This document shows, one piece after another, positions 23,871-34,554 of a stretch of DNA of 64,000 nt. Numbering within the stretch: the first letter of the stretch is position 1; the number at the start of each line of letters is the position of its first letter. The notes under the pieces were generated by a model. It was given only the letters and a program-made list of their open reading frames with translations. It was not told the origin of the DNA and did not search any database. The position numbers and the translations under genes were made by a program. The stretch comes from Hypericum androsaemum (taxonomy: Eukaryota; Streptophyta; Magnoliopsida; Malpighiales; Hypericaceae): positions 16,180,228 through 16,244,227 of the forward strand of contig OZ023184.1 in the NCBI GenBank assembly GCA_963995505.1. The letters are read 5' to 3'.

Positions 23871-25567
23871 TTAATAGGTCTTGTTTTTTTTTTGATAAAT
23901 AATTCTACTTTATTAAAACATTTATTGTAAATATAAGTAGCCCACCACTTACTTAGCCCATAAGACTACCCGCATCAGCGAGCATTTGCTCGCCCGGGTA
24001 GTTTTTATATTATATATATATATATATATTAGCTAAGAAAATGGGAGGATTGGCCGCGCGAGTGCGGTCAGCCGATCGCAGCTCGCGCGCGCCAATTTTT
24101 GCGACGTCAATTTTTTAACTTCTTTTATTTAGTTCCACTTGACATAATATTATTCGTAAAAAATAGATTTTTTTGGATAGTATTTGTGTAGTTATAAAAA
24201 TTGAAATTATCTTTAACAAAATTAAAATTCTTTTTTTTAATATCTATAAAAAATAGAGCCCAATATTGACATATTTTGATACACAATTTGTATTCTAATT
24301 TTTGACATAACTAAATCGTTCGAATATTAATTTCAAACATATTTTTGACATTCTTACACTTCGAATTTGGAGAAGTCATAAACTAAAAAATTATAGATAT
24401 ATGTCCCACCTTCACAAAGCAACTTGAATCAACTCAATTGGACTCCGGAATAAGAAGTTGTGGCTCCCAAATCAAAACTCGTAATCGTAACTTGCTCGAC
24501 TATTGACTTCAAATATATTTTTGACATTCTTATACTTCGAATTTGGAGAAGTTATAAACTAAAAAGTTATAGACATATGTCCCACCTTCACAAAACAACT
24601 TGAATCAACTCAATTGGACTCCGAAATAAGAAGTTGTGGCTCCCAAATCAAAATTTATACTCATAATTCGCTCGACTATTGACTTCAAATATATTTTTGA
24701 CATTCTTATACTTCGAATTTGGAGAAGTCATGAACTAAAAAGTTATAGATATATGTCCCACCTTCATAAAACAACTTGAATCAACTCAATTGAACTCCGA
24801 AATAAGAAGTTGTGGGTCCCAAATCAAAATTTGTACTCGTAACTCGTTCGACTATTGACTTCAAATATATTTTTGATATTCTTATACTTTGAATTTGGAG
24901 AAGTCATGAACTAAAAAGTTATAGATATATGTCCCACCTTCGCAAAGCAACTTGAATTAACTCAATTGGACTCCGAAATAAGAAGTTGTGGGTCCCAAAT
25001 CAAAACTCGTACTCGTAACTCACTCGACTATTGACTTCAAATATATTTTTGATATTCTCATACTTTGAATTTGGAGAAGTCATAAACTAAAAAGTTATAG
25101 ATATATGTCCCACTTTCGCAAAAAAACTTGAATCAACTCAATCAGACTCTTGAATAAGAAGTTGTGGTTCCCAAACCAAAACTCATACTCGTAATTTATA
25201 TATAAATAAAAATGATAGTAGATAATATATGAATGAAGTGGAACAATCTTAATTTCTATCTAATTTTGTAATTATTTTGTAATCATAATTTAATTACTTT
25301 ATTGTAATTTTTTTCCTTGTTGTATTTATGGAATAATCATTATCGTATTTTATTATAATTTATATATAAACAAAAAATTATAGTAGATAATATGTGAATG
25401 AGAGAGAAATTAATTATTTATTTTATGAACTGGGTTGCTGCTGTGGGTAGAAAAATATGTAATTAGATTAGATTGGATTGGATTGGGTATAGATGAGAGA
25501 GAAATTAAATTATTTATTCTGTGAACTGGATTGGGTGGATTGCTGTTGTGGGTAGTTTAATAGGTCT
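23871..25567 (-). mobile_element. Retroposon-like insertion with 11-bp target duplication and internal satellite
   Basis: The inserted DNA is 23882-25556. It is flanked by the same 11 bases, TTAATAGGTCT, at 23871-23881 and 25557-25567. Just inside the left end is a run of T, then 'gataaataattctactttattaaaac'. Read on the minus strand this is an A-tailed 3' end like that of LINE/SINE retroposons. The 5' edge (minus strand) begins at ACTACCCACAACAGC, and a similar ACTACCCGCATCAGC sits near the other end at 23965-23979. This could instead reflect the inverted termini of a small DNA element nested in the insertion. There is no ORF. The middle holds a (TA)n run (24012-24029), a GC-rich 'ccgcgcgagtgcggtcagccg' block and five 176-bp tandem units. 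Confidence 0.7.
24300..25195. repeat. 176-bp tandem repeat array, about five units
   Basis: The marker 'cgaatttggagaagt' (or 'tgaatttggagaagt') occurs at about 24361, 24537, 24713, 24889 and 25065, giving an exact period of 176 bp. Each unit contains 'cttcaaatatatttttga(c/t)attct', 'cataaactaaaaagttatagatatatgtcccacctt', 'aacttgaatcaactcaatt' and 'ataagaagttgtgg'. The first unit is the most diverged at its left edge and the last decays into AT-rich sequence near 25195. A related single block occurs near 3325-3390, so the unit is built from dispersed repeat sequence. The period is in the nucleosome-length range typical of plant satellites, but five copies inside an insertion is far from a centromeric array. 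Confidence 0.9.
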
Positions 25568-26099
25568 GGTTGTTTGGTGCCTTCTGGCGTCACTGCCATT
25601 CTAGGTAGGTGTGCGTAATTATGCGAAACGTTAAGGTCAGATTCAAGTGGTAAAAGAAGAGTTAAGAATTTCGAAACTAAATATTTTTTTTTCTAATCTC
25701 TAATATTCAGAGTCGAACACTGTTATACCATATTTAAGGGATGATTTATTTTATCCGTAAACCTTAAACCCAACATCTTTTTAATTAAATCAAAATTCTT
25801 TACCATTTACTAAATCTATGTTTGTGTCTTCGTCTCCTTGTGGTTCAGTTGAGTACGGATCATAAATCTATCTCTGTCTTTTTTATTTGATAAGTAAAGT
25901 TGTATATTCATCGGTTGTTTGTTTCTGCCATTGTTTGTTTCAAAGGTTCCTGCATCGTTTGGCGCGATTTTTGTTGTAGAATAGTTCTGATTGTATGGTG
26001 CCTGTGGCATCATTGCCATTCTAGGTAGGTGTGTAACCGGACGTTATATTCTGGTTCAAGTCGTAAAAGATGAGTCAAAAATCTCAAAACTAAATCCAC

Positions 26100-27430
26100 A
26101 TTTCAGTAATCTTTACAAAAAGAATGAGTTTAGGAAGTTTTATATCCTTATTAGCCTGATGGAACTTTAAATTACTTCTATAGAACAATAGAGCTTGAAA
26201 AAAAAATCAAATTAAAGGAAATGGATAGAATTCCGGGTTTTCTTAATAATATTTTGTCCTCGTCTCAATTGCGCAAACTAAAACCCATCGATGGCCCAAA
26301 ACAAGAAAACTTGGGCCACCAGAATATTAACTGGATCCATTAGCTCGTAAGGCCGACCCGCGTACCAACATCATATGCAGAATTACTAGACCCTTTTCCG
26401 GAATTCAAATTTTAGTGCGGCGTTTTCTAATTCCTATATTCTTGTACAACAAAACTATTATCATAATGATTATTTGAAAATAATTCAAAAGTTGATTGAT
26501 AATATAAATTTTATTAAATAAGTAAGTCTAATACAAACTAGTAACTTAAAATATTTTTTAAATTCGTAAATATGTAAAAAAAAGTATTAATAAAAAATAT
26601 TATTTTATGCGACACTTGTGACCGAAATTTAACATTAATATTTTTTAAAAAGTATTAGTTATTACAATATATGAATCATTAAATTATAACAATGATCCTG
26701 ATTTGGGATTAGGACTAAATTTTTTTTATCAATTTAGAGAAATTATCACTTTACAAATGCTGAAATACGAATTTTACTTGTGTGACTTAGACTGTATTGT
26801 GTGATAAGTATGATATCGGCTGAAACCCAACATATCACAAAGACTAAAAAGTAGATTATCATATATTAGGTTATTATAGTTTTAACTTTAAATTTTAAAT
26901 TCAAACCTAGAGAATGAAACCGTTAGAATTTATTTAGCGTTTTAAATGTAACTTCACATTTCGGGTTTGTTATAAAGTTTAATTTTCAACTTTTGAAGAA
27001 TATCAAAAGGTGATTCAGTTGTTCCAAAATAATATTATGCCGGTCTTGATTTTGCTTGAAAAAAATCACAAAATACGCGATATACACAGTTTTATCCATA
27101 ACCTCTTTAATGAAAAAAGAAATTCAAATTCAACTCTTCAAGCTGATGTTGAAGTGTAGTCTGCCATTTTCTATTTTTTTTACAGAAAAGTGACCACGTT
27201 TACTGATAATGTTCCAACTTACCATTTGCCTACGGTAACACTTTTACCTTTGTGTAAAAGAAGAAATTGGACAGAGCAGCAGCTCAGCCTCAGAAAAAGG
27301 TCTCCCCACTTTCGAAACATTACCCTATTATAATGAATAATAGGGAACACAATAATGTTAAATTTGATAAGGAGAATTTTTTCTACCAAAATCAATGATA
27401 CTCAATTTGAATTAAAAATAATTTTTTAAT
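26100..27430. other. Intergenic, nothing recognised
   Basis: AT-rich and non-coding. No motif, RNA gene or element end was recognised. Confidence 0.4.
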
Positions 27431-28076
27431 AACTCCACCTTTATTAATACCAAAGTAAAAGAAAAAAAAAATTACATAAAAATTAACCTGTAAAAAAATC
27501 CTCCGCTAACCCTCATACGAAAAGCTATAAAACTTAAAAGGCACTAAGCCGCTCCCCCACTAATATTCAAATAGTATTCAAATATCACGTAGTTTCGAGA
27601 AAGAAAAAAGACGAGAAGACCCGTGCTGGCCCTCTCTAGGGTTCTCCTTAGAAAGTAGAATCTGATCACCTGGACTAAATCCATAAATGGATCGTAGGAT
27701 AAAACAAAATGCTGCCCCAAGGTATCAGATGAAACGGACGTCACTGATGGGGAAGTGAATTGGCGGATACTTGCAAGAGAAACACAAAACAACAACCACT
27801 TATGCACATAACTCATTGATAGCCAAAGGGAAACAAAAAAAAAGAGAGAATAATTAGTGTACATCTCGTTACACCAACCAAAGAAAAATCATTTAAATCT
27901 TTGTTTGGCAGGGTGCAAAGGAGGAACAAGAGAATACAAAGTGGGTTCCTTGATTTCCCCCCCTACCAAACAAAGCACGAAAGTTTACCTAATTAACCAA
28001 ATCACAAAGAAACCAGAATCAACTCACTCACTAGGACTTGCTACGCTCCCATGCCCTTCAAGATTTCTCGAGCAAA

Positions 28077-29174
28077 TTAAGTTAGGAAATCGTTTACTAG
28101 ATCTGGAAGTGGGAACTGAAAGATTAAATCATCGTAAATCGAGTTCGGATCTTCTTCAACATGGACCGGAAACACCTGTGAGCTCGTCGCACTCCCATTC
28201 GGGTAATTCTCCAATAAATCAGCAGCCACGTTGTTGATCTCCTTCTCCTTGCTAATCATATTGCACCCATCCAACCGGACGGCCAGGTCGGGATAATAAC
28301 TCCGATGAGAAACGGCTACTCCCGCCATAGAACTTGTAGTGGTAGTAGAAGCAAAGGAAAGATTCGAAGGCGTGGAAGAAGCCTGGAACGAGTTGCTCGG
28401 GAACAAGTTGACGCCGGACGAGGGCTTATTAGTTGCCCCAGCAGGAGCACTAAAGAGAGGAGCCAGGAGAGGTAGTGATGAAGCAAGGCCAGAGACAGAA
28501 CTGGTAAACATCGAGGACGATTCGGGTAACAGTGGCCCGTGGATGTTATGGTTGTGGAGCGAGGAAGCAAGGGAAGAGCTCAACAATTCACGGAGGAGAA
28601 GCAAGTCGTTGTAGAGGGAAGCGGAGGAAGGATGAGGAGAATAGGATGAAACGGTGCAGGGGGGAGGAGATGAATTGATCATGAAGGTGTCAATGGGAGA
28701 GCAGGAAGAGGGAGGAGGGTTTACGAAAGGCGACCAGTTGATGTTGTGGTTGTTATTGTCATGCGTTCTAGTGAGGCGTTGGAGTGTTTTAGGGAAGTTG
28801 ATGTAAGGGTGGGATCGGAGGAAGTGGGAGTTGGCGAATCCATTGGGGTCAACGATGCAAGTGGCGTTTGAGTATATGAAGTTGGTTCGAGCCTTGAGCC
28901 CGTGCATGGCTCGGGCCGCGTAGTCATAGGCGTAGGCGGCTTCCTCGGCAGTATCAAAGGTTCCCAGCCACTTCCTTTCCTTGGAGCGCGGGTTCCTTAT
29001 TTCCGCCGCGAACCGGCCCCACGGCCGCCTCCTTACCCCTCTGTACTTGGGAGCAGTGGCACTCTCTTCCTTTGGCGGCTTCTTGTTTATCGGGCTGGCT
29101 GCGGCCGCGGTGGTGAAGCTATTTTGCTGGCGGTTGGTATCGCTGGGATGTTGCACCTTGTTGAGTAGCGTCAT
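28077..29174 (-). CDS. ERF transcription factor, ESR-like paralog 1
   Basis: A 365-residue, single-exon AP2/ERF protein. The AP2 domain covers about residues 44-101: [19 protein letters not shown] at the start, WLGTF in the middle, ARTNFIY at the end, with the ERF-type Ala and a conserved Asn in place of the usual Asp after AAEIR. A leucine-rich block '[20 protein letters not shown]' at 187-206 matches the '[10 protein letters not shown]' block of the ERF protein at 11-12.3 kb and is typical of ESR/DRN relatives. The C-terminus ends '[18 protein letters not shown]', an acidic-aromatic tail that may activate transcription. I do not see the canonical SGLLQEI motif. Its closest relative in the window is the gene at 62.6 kb, with the same MTLLN start, 'KKPPKEES' linker and tail. 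It should be a nuclear DNA-binding regulator; the Asp-to-Asn change may alter binding. The start is supported by conservation of the ATG context in the paralog. Confidence 0.92.
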   Translation of the reverse strand: MTLLNKVQHPSDTNRQQNSFTTAAAASPINKKPPKEESATAPKYRGVRRRPWGRFAAEIRNPRSKERKWLGTFDTAEEAAYAYDYAARAMHGLKARTNFIYSNATCIVDPNGFANSHFLRSHPYINFPKTLQRLTRTHDNNNHNINWSPFVNPPPSSCSPIDTFMINSSPPPCTVSSYSPHPSSASLYNDLLLLRELLSSSLASSLHNHNIHGPLLPESSSMFTSSVSGLASSLPLLAPLFSAPAGATNKPSSGVNLFPSNSFQASSTPSNLSFASTTTTSSMAGVAVSHRSYYPDLAVRLDGCNMISKEKEINNVAADLLENYPNGSATSSQVFPVHVEEDPNSIYDDLIFQFPLPDLVNDFLT

Positions 29175-29283
29175 TGAGCTTTAATTGGAAAGTGAGAAAG
29201 GGAATGATGTTAAAAATATGAGAAAACACCTAGCTAGGGCTAGCTTTAGTTGAGTTGATAATATGATATTGGGTTTTAGCGTG

Positions 29284-29292
29284 TATTTATAG
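29284..29292 (-). promoter_or_regulatory. TATA box of ESR-like paralog 1
   Basis: On the minus strand this reads CTATAAATA, about 110 bases before the ATG at 29174. The same CTATAAATA occurs at the matching place upstream of the inverted paralog (62475-62483), so it is conserved between the two promoters. Confidence 0.75.
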
Positions 29293-29754
29293 ACGCGCAA
29301 ACCAAATAATAACGTAGCCGGAGGAAATATTTTTTGGGTAAAAAGTAAGAACTAAGGATTTTTGCTCGTCTTAAATTGGATAGGGTTACCAATTTACCCA
29401 CTTTATTTTTAGCTAGCTAGGGTTGGAGGATCACGAGTGTATATGCAGTAATTATTACGAAATTGGGTTTGCTACTTTATGATTCCGTAGCTAGTTAGGT
29501 TTTGATTTATTTTGTTAGCCTTTTCGTATATTATTCTAGAGTACTTATAAAAAATTTATTATTCTAGAGTGTAATATTATAATGGTTACATCGAGAAATT
29601 ACCCTTCGTATATGCTTCACATGGGAAGCATATGCAATGGAAAGATAACACCAAGAAAAATGTCAGAAAAAACTTTTGCAATAAGTATATTTACACTGAT
29701 AAATTAACCTTAGTATAAGCGATTTTCAGTTAGGTCATCTATATTTAGCGCCGA

Positions 29755-31187
29755 CTAGTGTAAGTTTCAACCGAGTGAGATCTATAAATGTTGACAAAGT
29801 TTTTGCAATAAATATTTAACACTCATGTATTTTTAAATTTTAAATTCGAGATTTTTTGATTAAAATAGAACAACATTTTCACTGGTCGAAGAATTTTGAT
29901 AAATACAATGAGAGTAAGAATTTTGACATTTTGAAAATTTATGGTTTGTTTTTTAAGGTCGTTGTCTCTATTTTAGGATTTACCGAATTCTTTCTTAAAA
30001 TTTAAAAACTTTATTGATAATTATTAATAATATAAGTCGAGAACACACATTTGCGTAGGCAACAGAGTTCAAAAGATGAGGAATGCAGCAGGCTTTGAGG
30101 TGGAGATTTGAAATTGTTGTTAAAAATAAAATTTAGAATAAAATATCTTCCGATAAAATAACAGCTAGCTTTTCGCTTTTTATATAAAGGAGTTGGTAGG
30201 AATTCAGCAACTTAGAGAAAAAAATGCGTAAAATAATACGACACAAGAGATTATGTGGTTCGGCCTAATGCCTACGTCCAAGGGGAGAAATGTGAACTTT
30301 TATTGATGGATCCGAGTCACAAAGTCATACAAAATCCTTGGGTAACATGTCTTTACATAGAGACAGACCATTGTACATCAAGTAAGCTATTGAGGTCGAA
30401 TTAAGAGTTCGAAACAAAACAGAAAAATAATTCCTCGTTTGCTTATTTTCTCGCAAAACTCAACAATCTCTAGTGTAAGTACCAACGACCTATAAATGTT
30501 AACAAAGCTCTTGTAATAAATATTTAACACTCATGTATTTCTAAAACTTAAATTCAAGACTTTTTGATTAAGTTAGAATAACATTTTTACTAGTCGAAGA
30601 GTTTTGATAAATACAATGAGAGTAAGAATTTTGACATTTTGAAAATTTATGGTTTGTTTTTTAAGGTCGTCGTCTCTATTTTAGGATTTATAAAATTCTT
30701 TCTTAAAATTTAAAAACTTTATTGATAATTATTAATAATATAAGTCGAGAACACACATTTGCGTAGGCAACAGAGTTCAAAAGATGAGGAATGCAGCAGG
30801 CTTTGAGGTGGAGATTTGAAATTGTTGTTAAAAATAAAAATTAAAATTTAGAATAAAATATCTTCTGATAAAATAACAGCTAGTTTTTCGCTTTCTATAT
30901 AAAGAAGTTGTTAGGAATTCAGCAATTTAGAGAAAAAAATGTATAAAAAAATATGACACAAGAGATTACGTAGTTCGGCCTAATACCTACGTTCACAGGG
31001 AAAAAAGAAAATTTTTATTGATGGATCCGAGTCACAAAGCCATACAAAACTTTTGGGTAACATGTCTTTATATAGAGGCAAACTCTTGTACATCAAGAAA
31101 ACTATTTAGGTCGAATTAGGAGTCCGAAACAAAACAGAAAAATAATTTCTCTTTTGCTTATTTCCTCGCCAAACTCAACAATCTCCA
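29755..31187. repeat. 715-bp direct tandem duplication including an LTR
   Basis: Unit 1 is 29755-30469 and unit 2 is 30470-31187. Both contain, in order, 'ctagtgtaagt', 'tttttgattaa', 'tttttaaggtcgt', 'aacacacatttgcgtaggcaacagag', 'gaatgcagcaggctttgaggtgg', 'aataacagctag', and then a complete copia LTR copy ending 'aaactcaaca'. Identity looks very high. Because each unit is 440 bp of flank plus one LTR, and unit 2's LTR is also the 3' LTR of the copia element, an unequal exchange that duplicated flank plus LTR is a likely origin. Confidence 0.9.
30194..30465 (-). repeat. Extra (solo-like) copia LTR copy
   Basis: A 272-bp LTR in the minus orientation, beginning at 30465 (TGTTGAGTTTTG) and ending at 30194. 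It is nearly identical to the LTR at 30909-31180. It contains 'gacacaagagattatgtggttcgg' and the TATA-like 'tctttacatagagac'. It has no internal region of its own and belongs to the first unit of the 715-bp tandem duplication. Confidence 0.8.
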
Positions 31188-33317
31188 ACTTGGAAAGAAA
31201 TTATCCCGTGGACGAACCATGAAACTCCATCCGAACTTCAACAAAACTCTACCTTGATGAAACACTGCCCAATGAAGAGATAAGATCTTGCAAGACCAAT
31301 CCGACTCCACCAATTTCACCTCGGACCATAGATAACCACCACCAATAAGATCATCTCAACTTTCTCACCTCCTTTTTTTCAATCTCTTGGAGTGAGCCCC
31401 CAAGCTTGAGCTTTCGAGCTTACTTGGCGTCTTCCCTCCAATCTTCATCGAACTCCAACTAGTAAGTCCACCTGCCGAAGCAACCCTGTGACCAGTAAAC
31501 ACGCCCTCTATTTTCAGGTCACCCCTATGCTCCGCAACCTCGAACTGTTTTTTCGCTGGACCTTCTTCCCTCAAACCAATGCTATGTGCCATAGCATACA
31601 AAGGGAAATCTTTTGTTCCACCAAGTAGAACTCTCAACATGCCTCAAATTTCACCGTTCGCCATAGCATTCAAAGACAACCTTTTGTTCCACCAAGTAGA
31701 ACCCTCAACATGCCTCGAACTTCAACGTTTGGCCTTGAAAGAGATACTGGATTCGTCAGTGGTGCTACCAACGGCTTTGTATTCTCCATACAAAATCTAC
31801 CCAACACATTTGACGTGCACGTGCCTTTAGACAACCATAGCAGGAACTTGCTAACATTGTCTCCACGAATTCCAACTCTATTTAAACCATTGATGTCAGG
31901 CCTTCGCTCCATCATACAAGAGCATTCCCATTATCCATCGGAACACAATGAGGTAACTTCACCGATAATCGTAGTCCCCACTAACCTGTAGGTGTTCCTA
32001 GCATCCCTTTCACCCTTCATCACCACCACAGCATCCTTCTCCACCTCTATTAGCCCGCCTACAACCTTATAGATGTACCCACTATAATCCAAGGTTCCTA
32101 ATGAGATCAAATTTCTCTCCAACTTCTGAACATGCCTAACTCCACATAATTTCCCCTCAACATCATCCCACATCTTGATCCGGATATGACATATGCCAAC
32201 AATTCTACAAGTAGAACTATTACCCATCGTCATTATACCTGAATCAACGAACTTGTAGGTTTCGAACCACCCTCTCTTGAGTGTCATGTGGAAAGAGCAA
32301 GCGCTATCCAAAATCCAGGAATCAGAAAGCTTTGGACCTGATAAAATAGAAATAACATCACCATCAGACTCGTCCAAATTATAGGCCATATTCACGGAAT
32401 TCGATCTTTTTTCCTCGCGATCCCTAGTTCTTCTTGGACAATCCTGCTTCACGGATATTTTTTTTCCGCATTCGAAGTAATTTTCTTTGAACCTCCTTGA
32501 CCCCGACTTGGATCCCTTCCAATCTCTTTCTTTTCTTCGACCATGGCTACCCCTCACAACCACCCCCACTGCTTGAATATCGCCAATTTTTCTCCTTTGA
32601 TAAAACTCTAGTAGAGCACTTGTGATATCTTCCAACACCAGGGACTCCTACCCCCAAGTTAGAGTTGTAACCAAAATTTTGTAGGAGTCAGGTAAGGAAT
32701 TTAGTATCAACAATGTCTTATTTTTTTCCTCGAACTTCACATTAACCTTTCTCAAGTCGCTCACAAGTTGACTGAAACTATTAATGTGTTGGCTCAAATC
32801 AGAGCCCTCCTTCATTTTGAGCAAGTACAATCTTTGCTTAAGATAAAAATTATTCGACAAAGACTCATACATATACCTTGCCTCCAATTTCTTTCATACC
32901 TCAGCTGGTGACTCCTCATCCATGACGTGATACATCACATCATCTGCCAAGCACAAGCAAATTATCACCACTGCCTTGGCCCCCATCTCCTTCCACTCTT
33001 CCTCCTCCATCTTCTCGAACTTCTTCTCTGAGAGCGCGATAACCATCCCTTGTTACACGAGGAGATCCTTGACACGCCTTTGCCTTAACCCAAAATTCGA
33101 TGAACCATCGAACTTCACAAGAAAAAACTTCGCGCCGTGATCCTCCATCCTTAGCTCTTGATACCACTTGTTAGGATTTCAGCAACTTAGAGAATAAAAT
33201 GCTCAAAAAAATAGACACAAGAGATTACGTGGTTCGGCCTAATGCCTACGTCCACGAGGAGAAAGGATAACTTTTATTGATGGATCCAAGTCACGAAGCC
33301 ATACAAAACCCTTGGGC
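30909..33317 (-). mobile_element. Deleted Ty1/copia retrotransposon, copy 1
   Basis: Minus-strand order: a truncated 5' LTR (33317-33170, ending ...CCTAACA), a primer-binding site TGGTATCAAGAGC just inside it (about 33167-33155), gag, zinc knuckle, protease, part of the gag-pre-integrase domain, the tail of reverse transcriptase, and the 3' LTR (31180-30909). Integrase and nearly all of reverse transcriptase are missing. The 5' LTR is cut at about 33317, where similarity to the other LTRs stops. Coding frames are broken by several stops. The same layout, including the same internal deletion point, is seen in the copy at 52.4-55.0 kb. Confidence 0.88.
31670..33150 (-). pseudogene. copia gag-protease remnant with RT tail (copy 1)
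   Basis: Starting near 33150 the minus strand encodes an opening 'MEDHGAKFFLVKFDG', then a gag (UBN2-type) region with 'LADDVMYHVMDEES', 'LYLLKMKEGSDLSQHI' and 'LLILNSLPDSYKILVTTLTWG'. A CCHC-like knuckle follows, degraded to 'YFECGKKISVKQDCP'. Then comes the protease active-site region 'SWILDSACSFHMT', where most plant copia proteins have Asp-Ser-Gly or Asp-Ser-Ala-Cys. Next is the gag-pre-integrase stretch with 'RNLISLGTLD' and 'NTYRLVG'. The text then jumps to 'VSKFLLWLSK...NVLGRF', the last part of reverse transcriptase. Stops at the gag/knuckle boundary and elsewhere make it non-functional. A local 67-bp duplication lies at 31612-31720. Confidence 0.85.
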
Positions 33318-34554
33318 GAGGGCGTCTATCAACTCAGTGTTAACACACCCACATCTTCTAGTCTCCTCTAGTTACAAAGTAAATTCTTTTTTTCTGAAAA
33401 ATAAATTTTTACATCATGATTATAATTGACAGAGTTTGAATTTTGGACTTCCCTTAGAGTTGAGCGAAATACTATTTGGCAAAGTAAATTCCCTTCTTCC
33501 TGCAACAACAATAAATCTATGTTGATGAAGTTAAAATCTGCTAAAATTACGCTTCTTACATTTTGGTAGGTACATTCAGAATGGTTGTAGAATATTTTTT
33601 TAAGTAGATTTTATTTCACTAAAATATAAATGTACCTACAACCTCTGGTGTTGAATTTTCTAGTACGAATACAGAGTTACAGCATTAGACCTCGTTAAAA
33701 TCTGTCGCAGAAAAACCAATCGGAAACCCACGGCAATAAAATAGAGTGCCCAAGCATTAAACGAATCACAATTCAAACACCCCAAATACAAATCCCAAAT
33801 ACAAACTGGCTCAGTACTCGTAGTTCAATCGCTTGTTACTCTTAACCTATTGCAATTTTTTCCTACAAGATTATGGTGCGATAAAATTTTGACGAGGCCA
33901 AGCGGCTGCAATCTCGTTCTCGGTGGAAACCTACTACTATCTGTACATGTAAAATGTATATGATGATCAATAAAATCCTACTTTTTTCAAAAAAAAATCA
34001 GCTTCAGACTCTTTTACGATCCCCTAAAAACCATCATACCATAACAGAATCCCAACAAAATTAATTGAAAGAATCTATATACAATAGAAGATCTTGATGA
34101 TAGAGTTCTTTTTATTTAGTTAGACCATCTAAGATATTCTTGAGTTCGATAAAGAATGTACGATTAAAAAATTTCGGGTTACAATTCTCTCCTTGAAATA
34201 TCATCAGAGTAACCAAATTCCCCACATGCTTGCAGCATAAATTGCAAATCAAAATTTTTTTATGATGCCTCCTCTTTTCATGATTGTAGCAGATTTATTG
34301 AACTTAATTTATAAGTGCATAAAATATGTCAATCTGTTGGAAATTGATATTGCAAAAAATATCATTTTAACCATACTAATTTTCATAATTTACCCCTTTT
34401 TGTGAATAAGTCATTAAATGGTCCCCATAACATTAATTGGACTGCAATTCACACCACATAAATAATAGTTGCGTGAGTAACTTTTATGTATATAATGGGT
34501 TCCACTTTATAGGAGCAAAATCATAATTCGTTTTTTTTTCAGATGCCTTTAACC
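33318..34554. other. Intergenic with a possible SINE-like fragment
   Basis: No gene. Around 33870-33995 'attttgacgaggccaagcggctgcaatctcg...ggtggaaa', followed by 'ataaaatcctacttttttcaaaaaaa', resembles 59245-59345 ('attttaacgagaccggcggtcgcaactttatcgag', then an A/T-rich tail). The two could be copies of an A-tailed retroposon. The segment 34430-34510 ('cataaataa...gtaacttttatgta.ataatgggttccactttat') matches 55165-55210 in inverse. Confidence 0.35.

Larger units (their letters stand above)
23735..26045. repeat. Direct duplication, one copy split by a 1.67-kb insertion
   Basis: Copy 1 is 23740-23881 continued at 25557-25680; copy 2 is 25816-26095. Both share 'ctatgtttgtg.cttcgtctcc.tgtggttcagttgagtacgg', 'tttgtttcaaaggttcctgca.cgtttggcg', 'tggtgcct.tggc.tca.tgccattctaggtaggtgtg' and 'aaga.gagt.aa.aat.tc.aaact'. 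In copy 1 the sequence is interrupted between TTAATAGGTCT and its repeat. Copy 2 runs straight through at the matching place, so it acts as an empty-site control. Copy 2 has its own 60-base extra segment near 25870-25925. The duplicated unit is non-coding as far as I can see. Confidence 0.8.
27700..29510 (-). repeat. Left arm of the inverted ERF-gene duplication
   Basis: The whole interval is matched in inverse by 62280-64000. Outside the coding region, the 3' flank 'cataactcattgatagccaaagggaaac' (27805-27833) matches 'gtttccctttggctatctatgagttatg' at 63968-63995. The distal promoter 'taattattacgaaattgggtttgctactttatgattc' (29449-29487) matches the complement of 62283-62321. The 3' untranslated region with 'tttgtttggcagggtgcaaaggaggaacaagagaatacaaa' (27900-27940) also matches its counterpart near 63860-63903. 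The right copy runs off the end of the window, so the full size is unknown. Confidence 0.88.

Noticed and set aside
24300..25195. A CRISPR array or centromeric satellite
   Set aside because: The repeats are contiguous 176-bp units without spacers, so not CRISPR. Five units within a flanked insertion in gene-bearing DNA is not a centromere.
23882..25556. A LINE with coding capacity in the 1.67-kb insertion
   Set aside because: The poly(T) edge and target duplication fit retroposition, but no reverse transcriptase or other domain is present on either strand.
27544..27864. A 106-codon minus-strand open frame near the 3' end of the second ERF gene
   Set aside because: It begins in the conserved 3' flank of the ERF duplication, has no known domain, and I could not show that its frame is preserved in the right-hand copy, which leaves the window.
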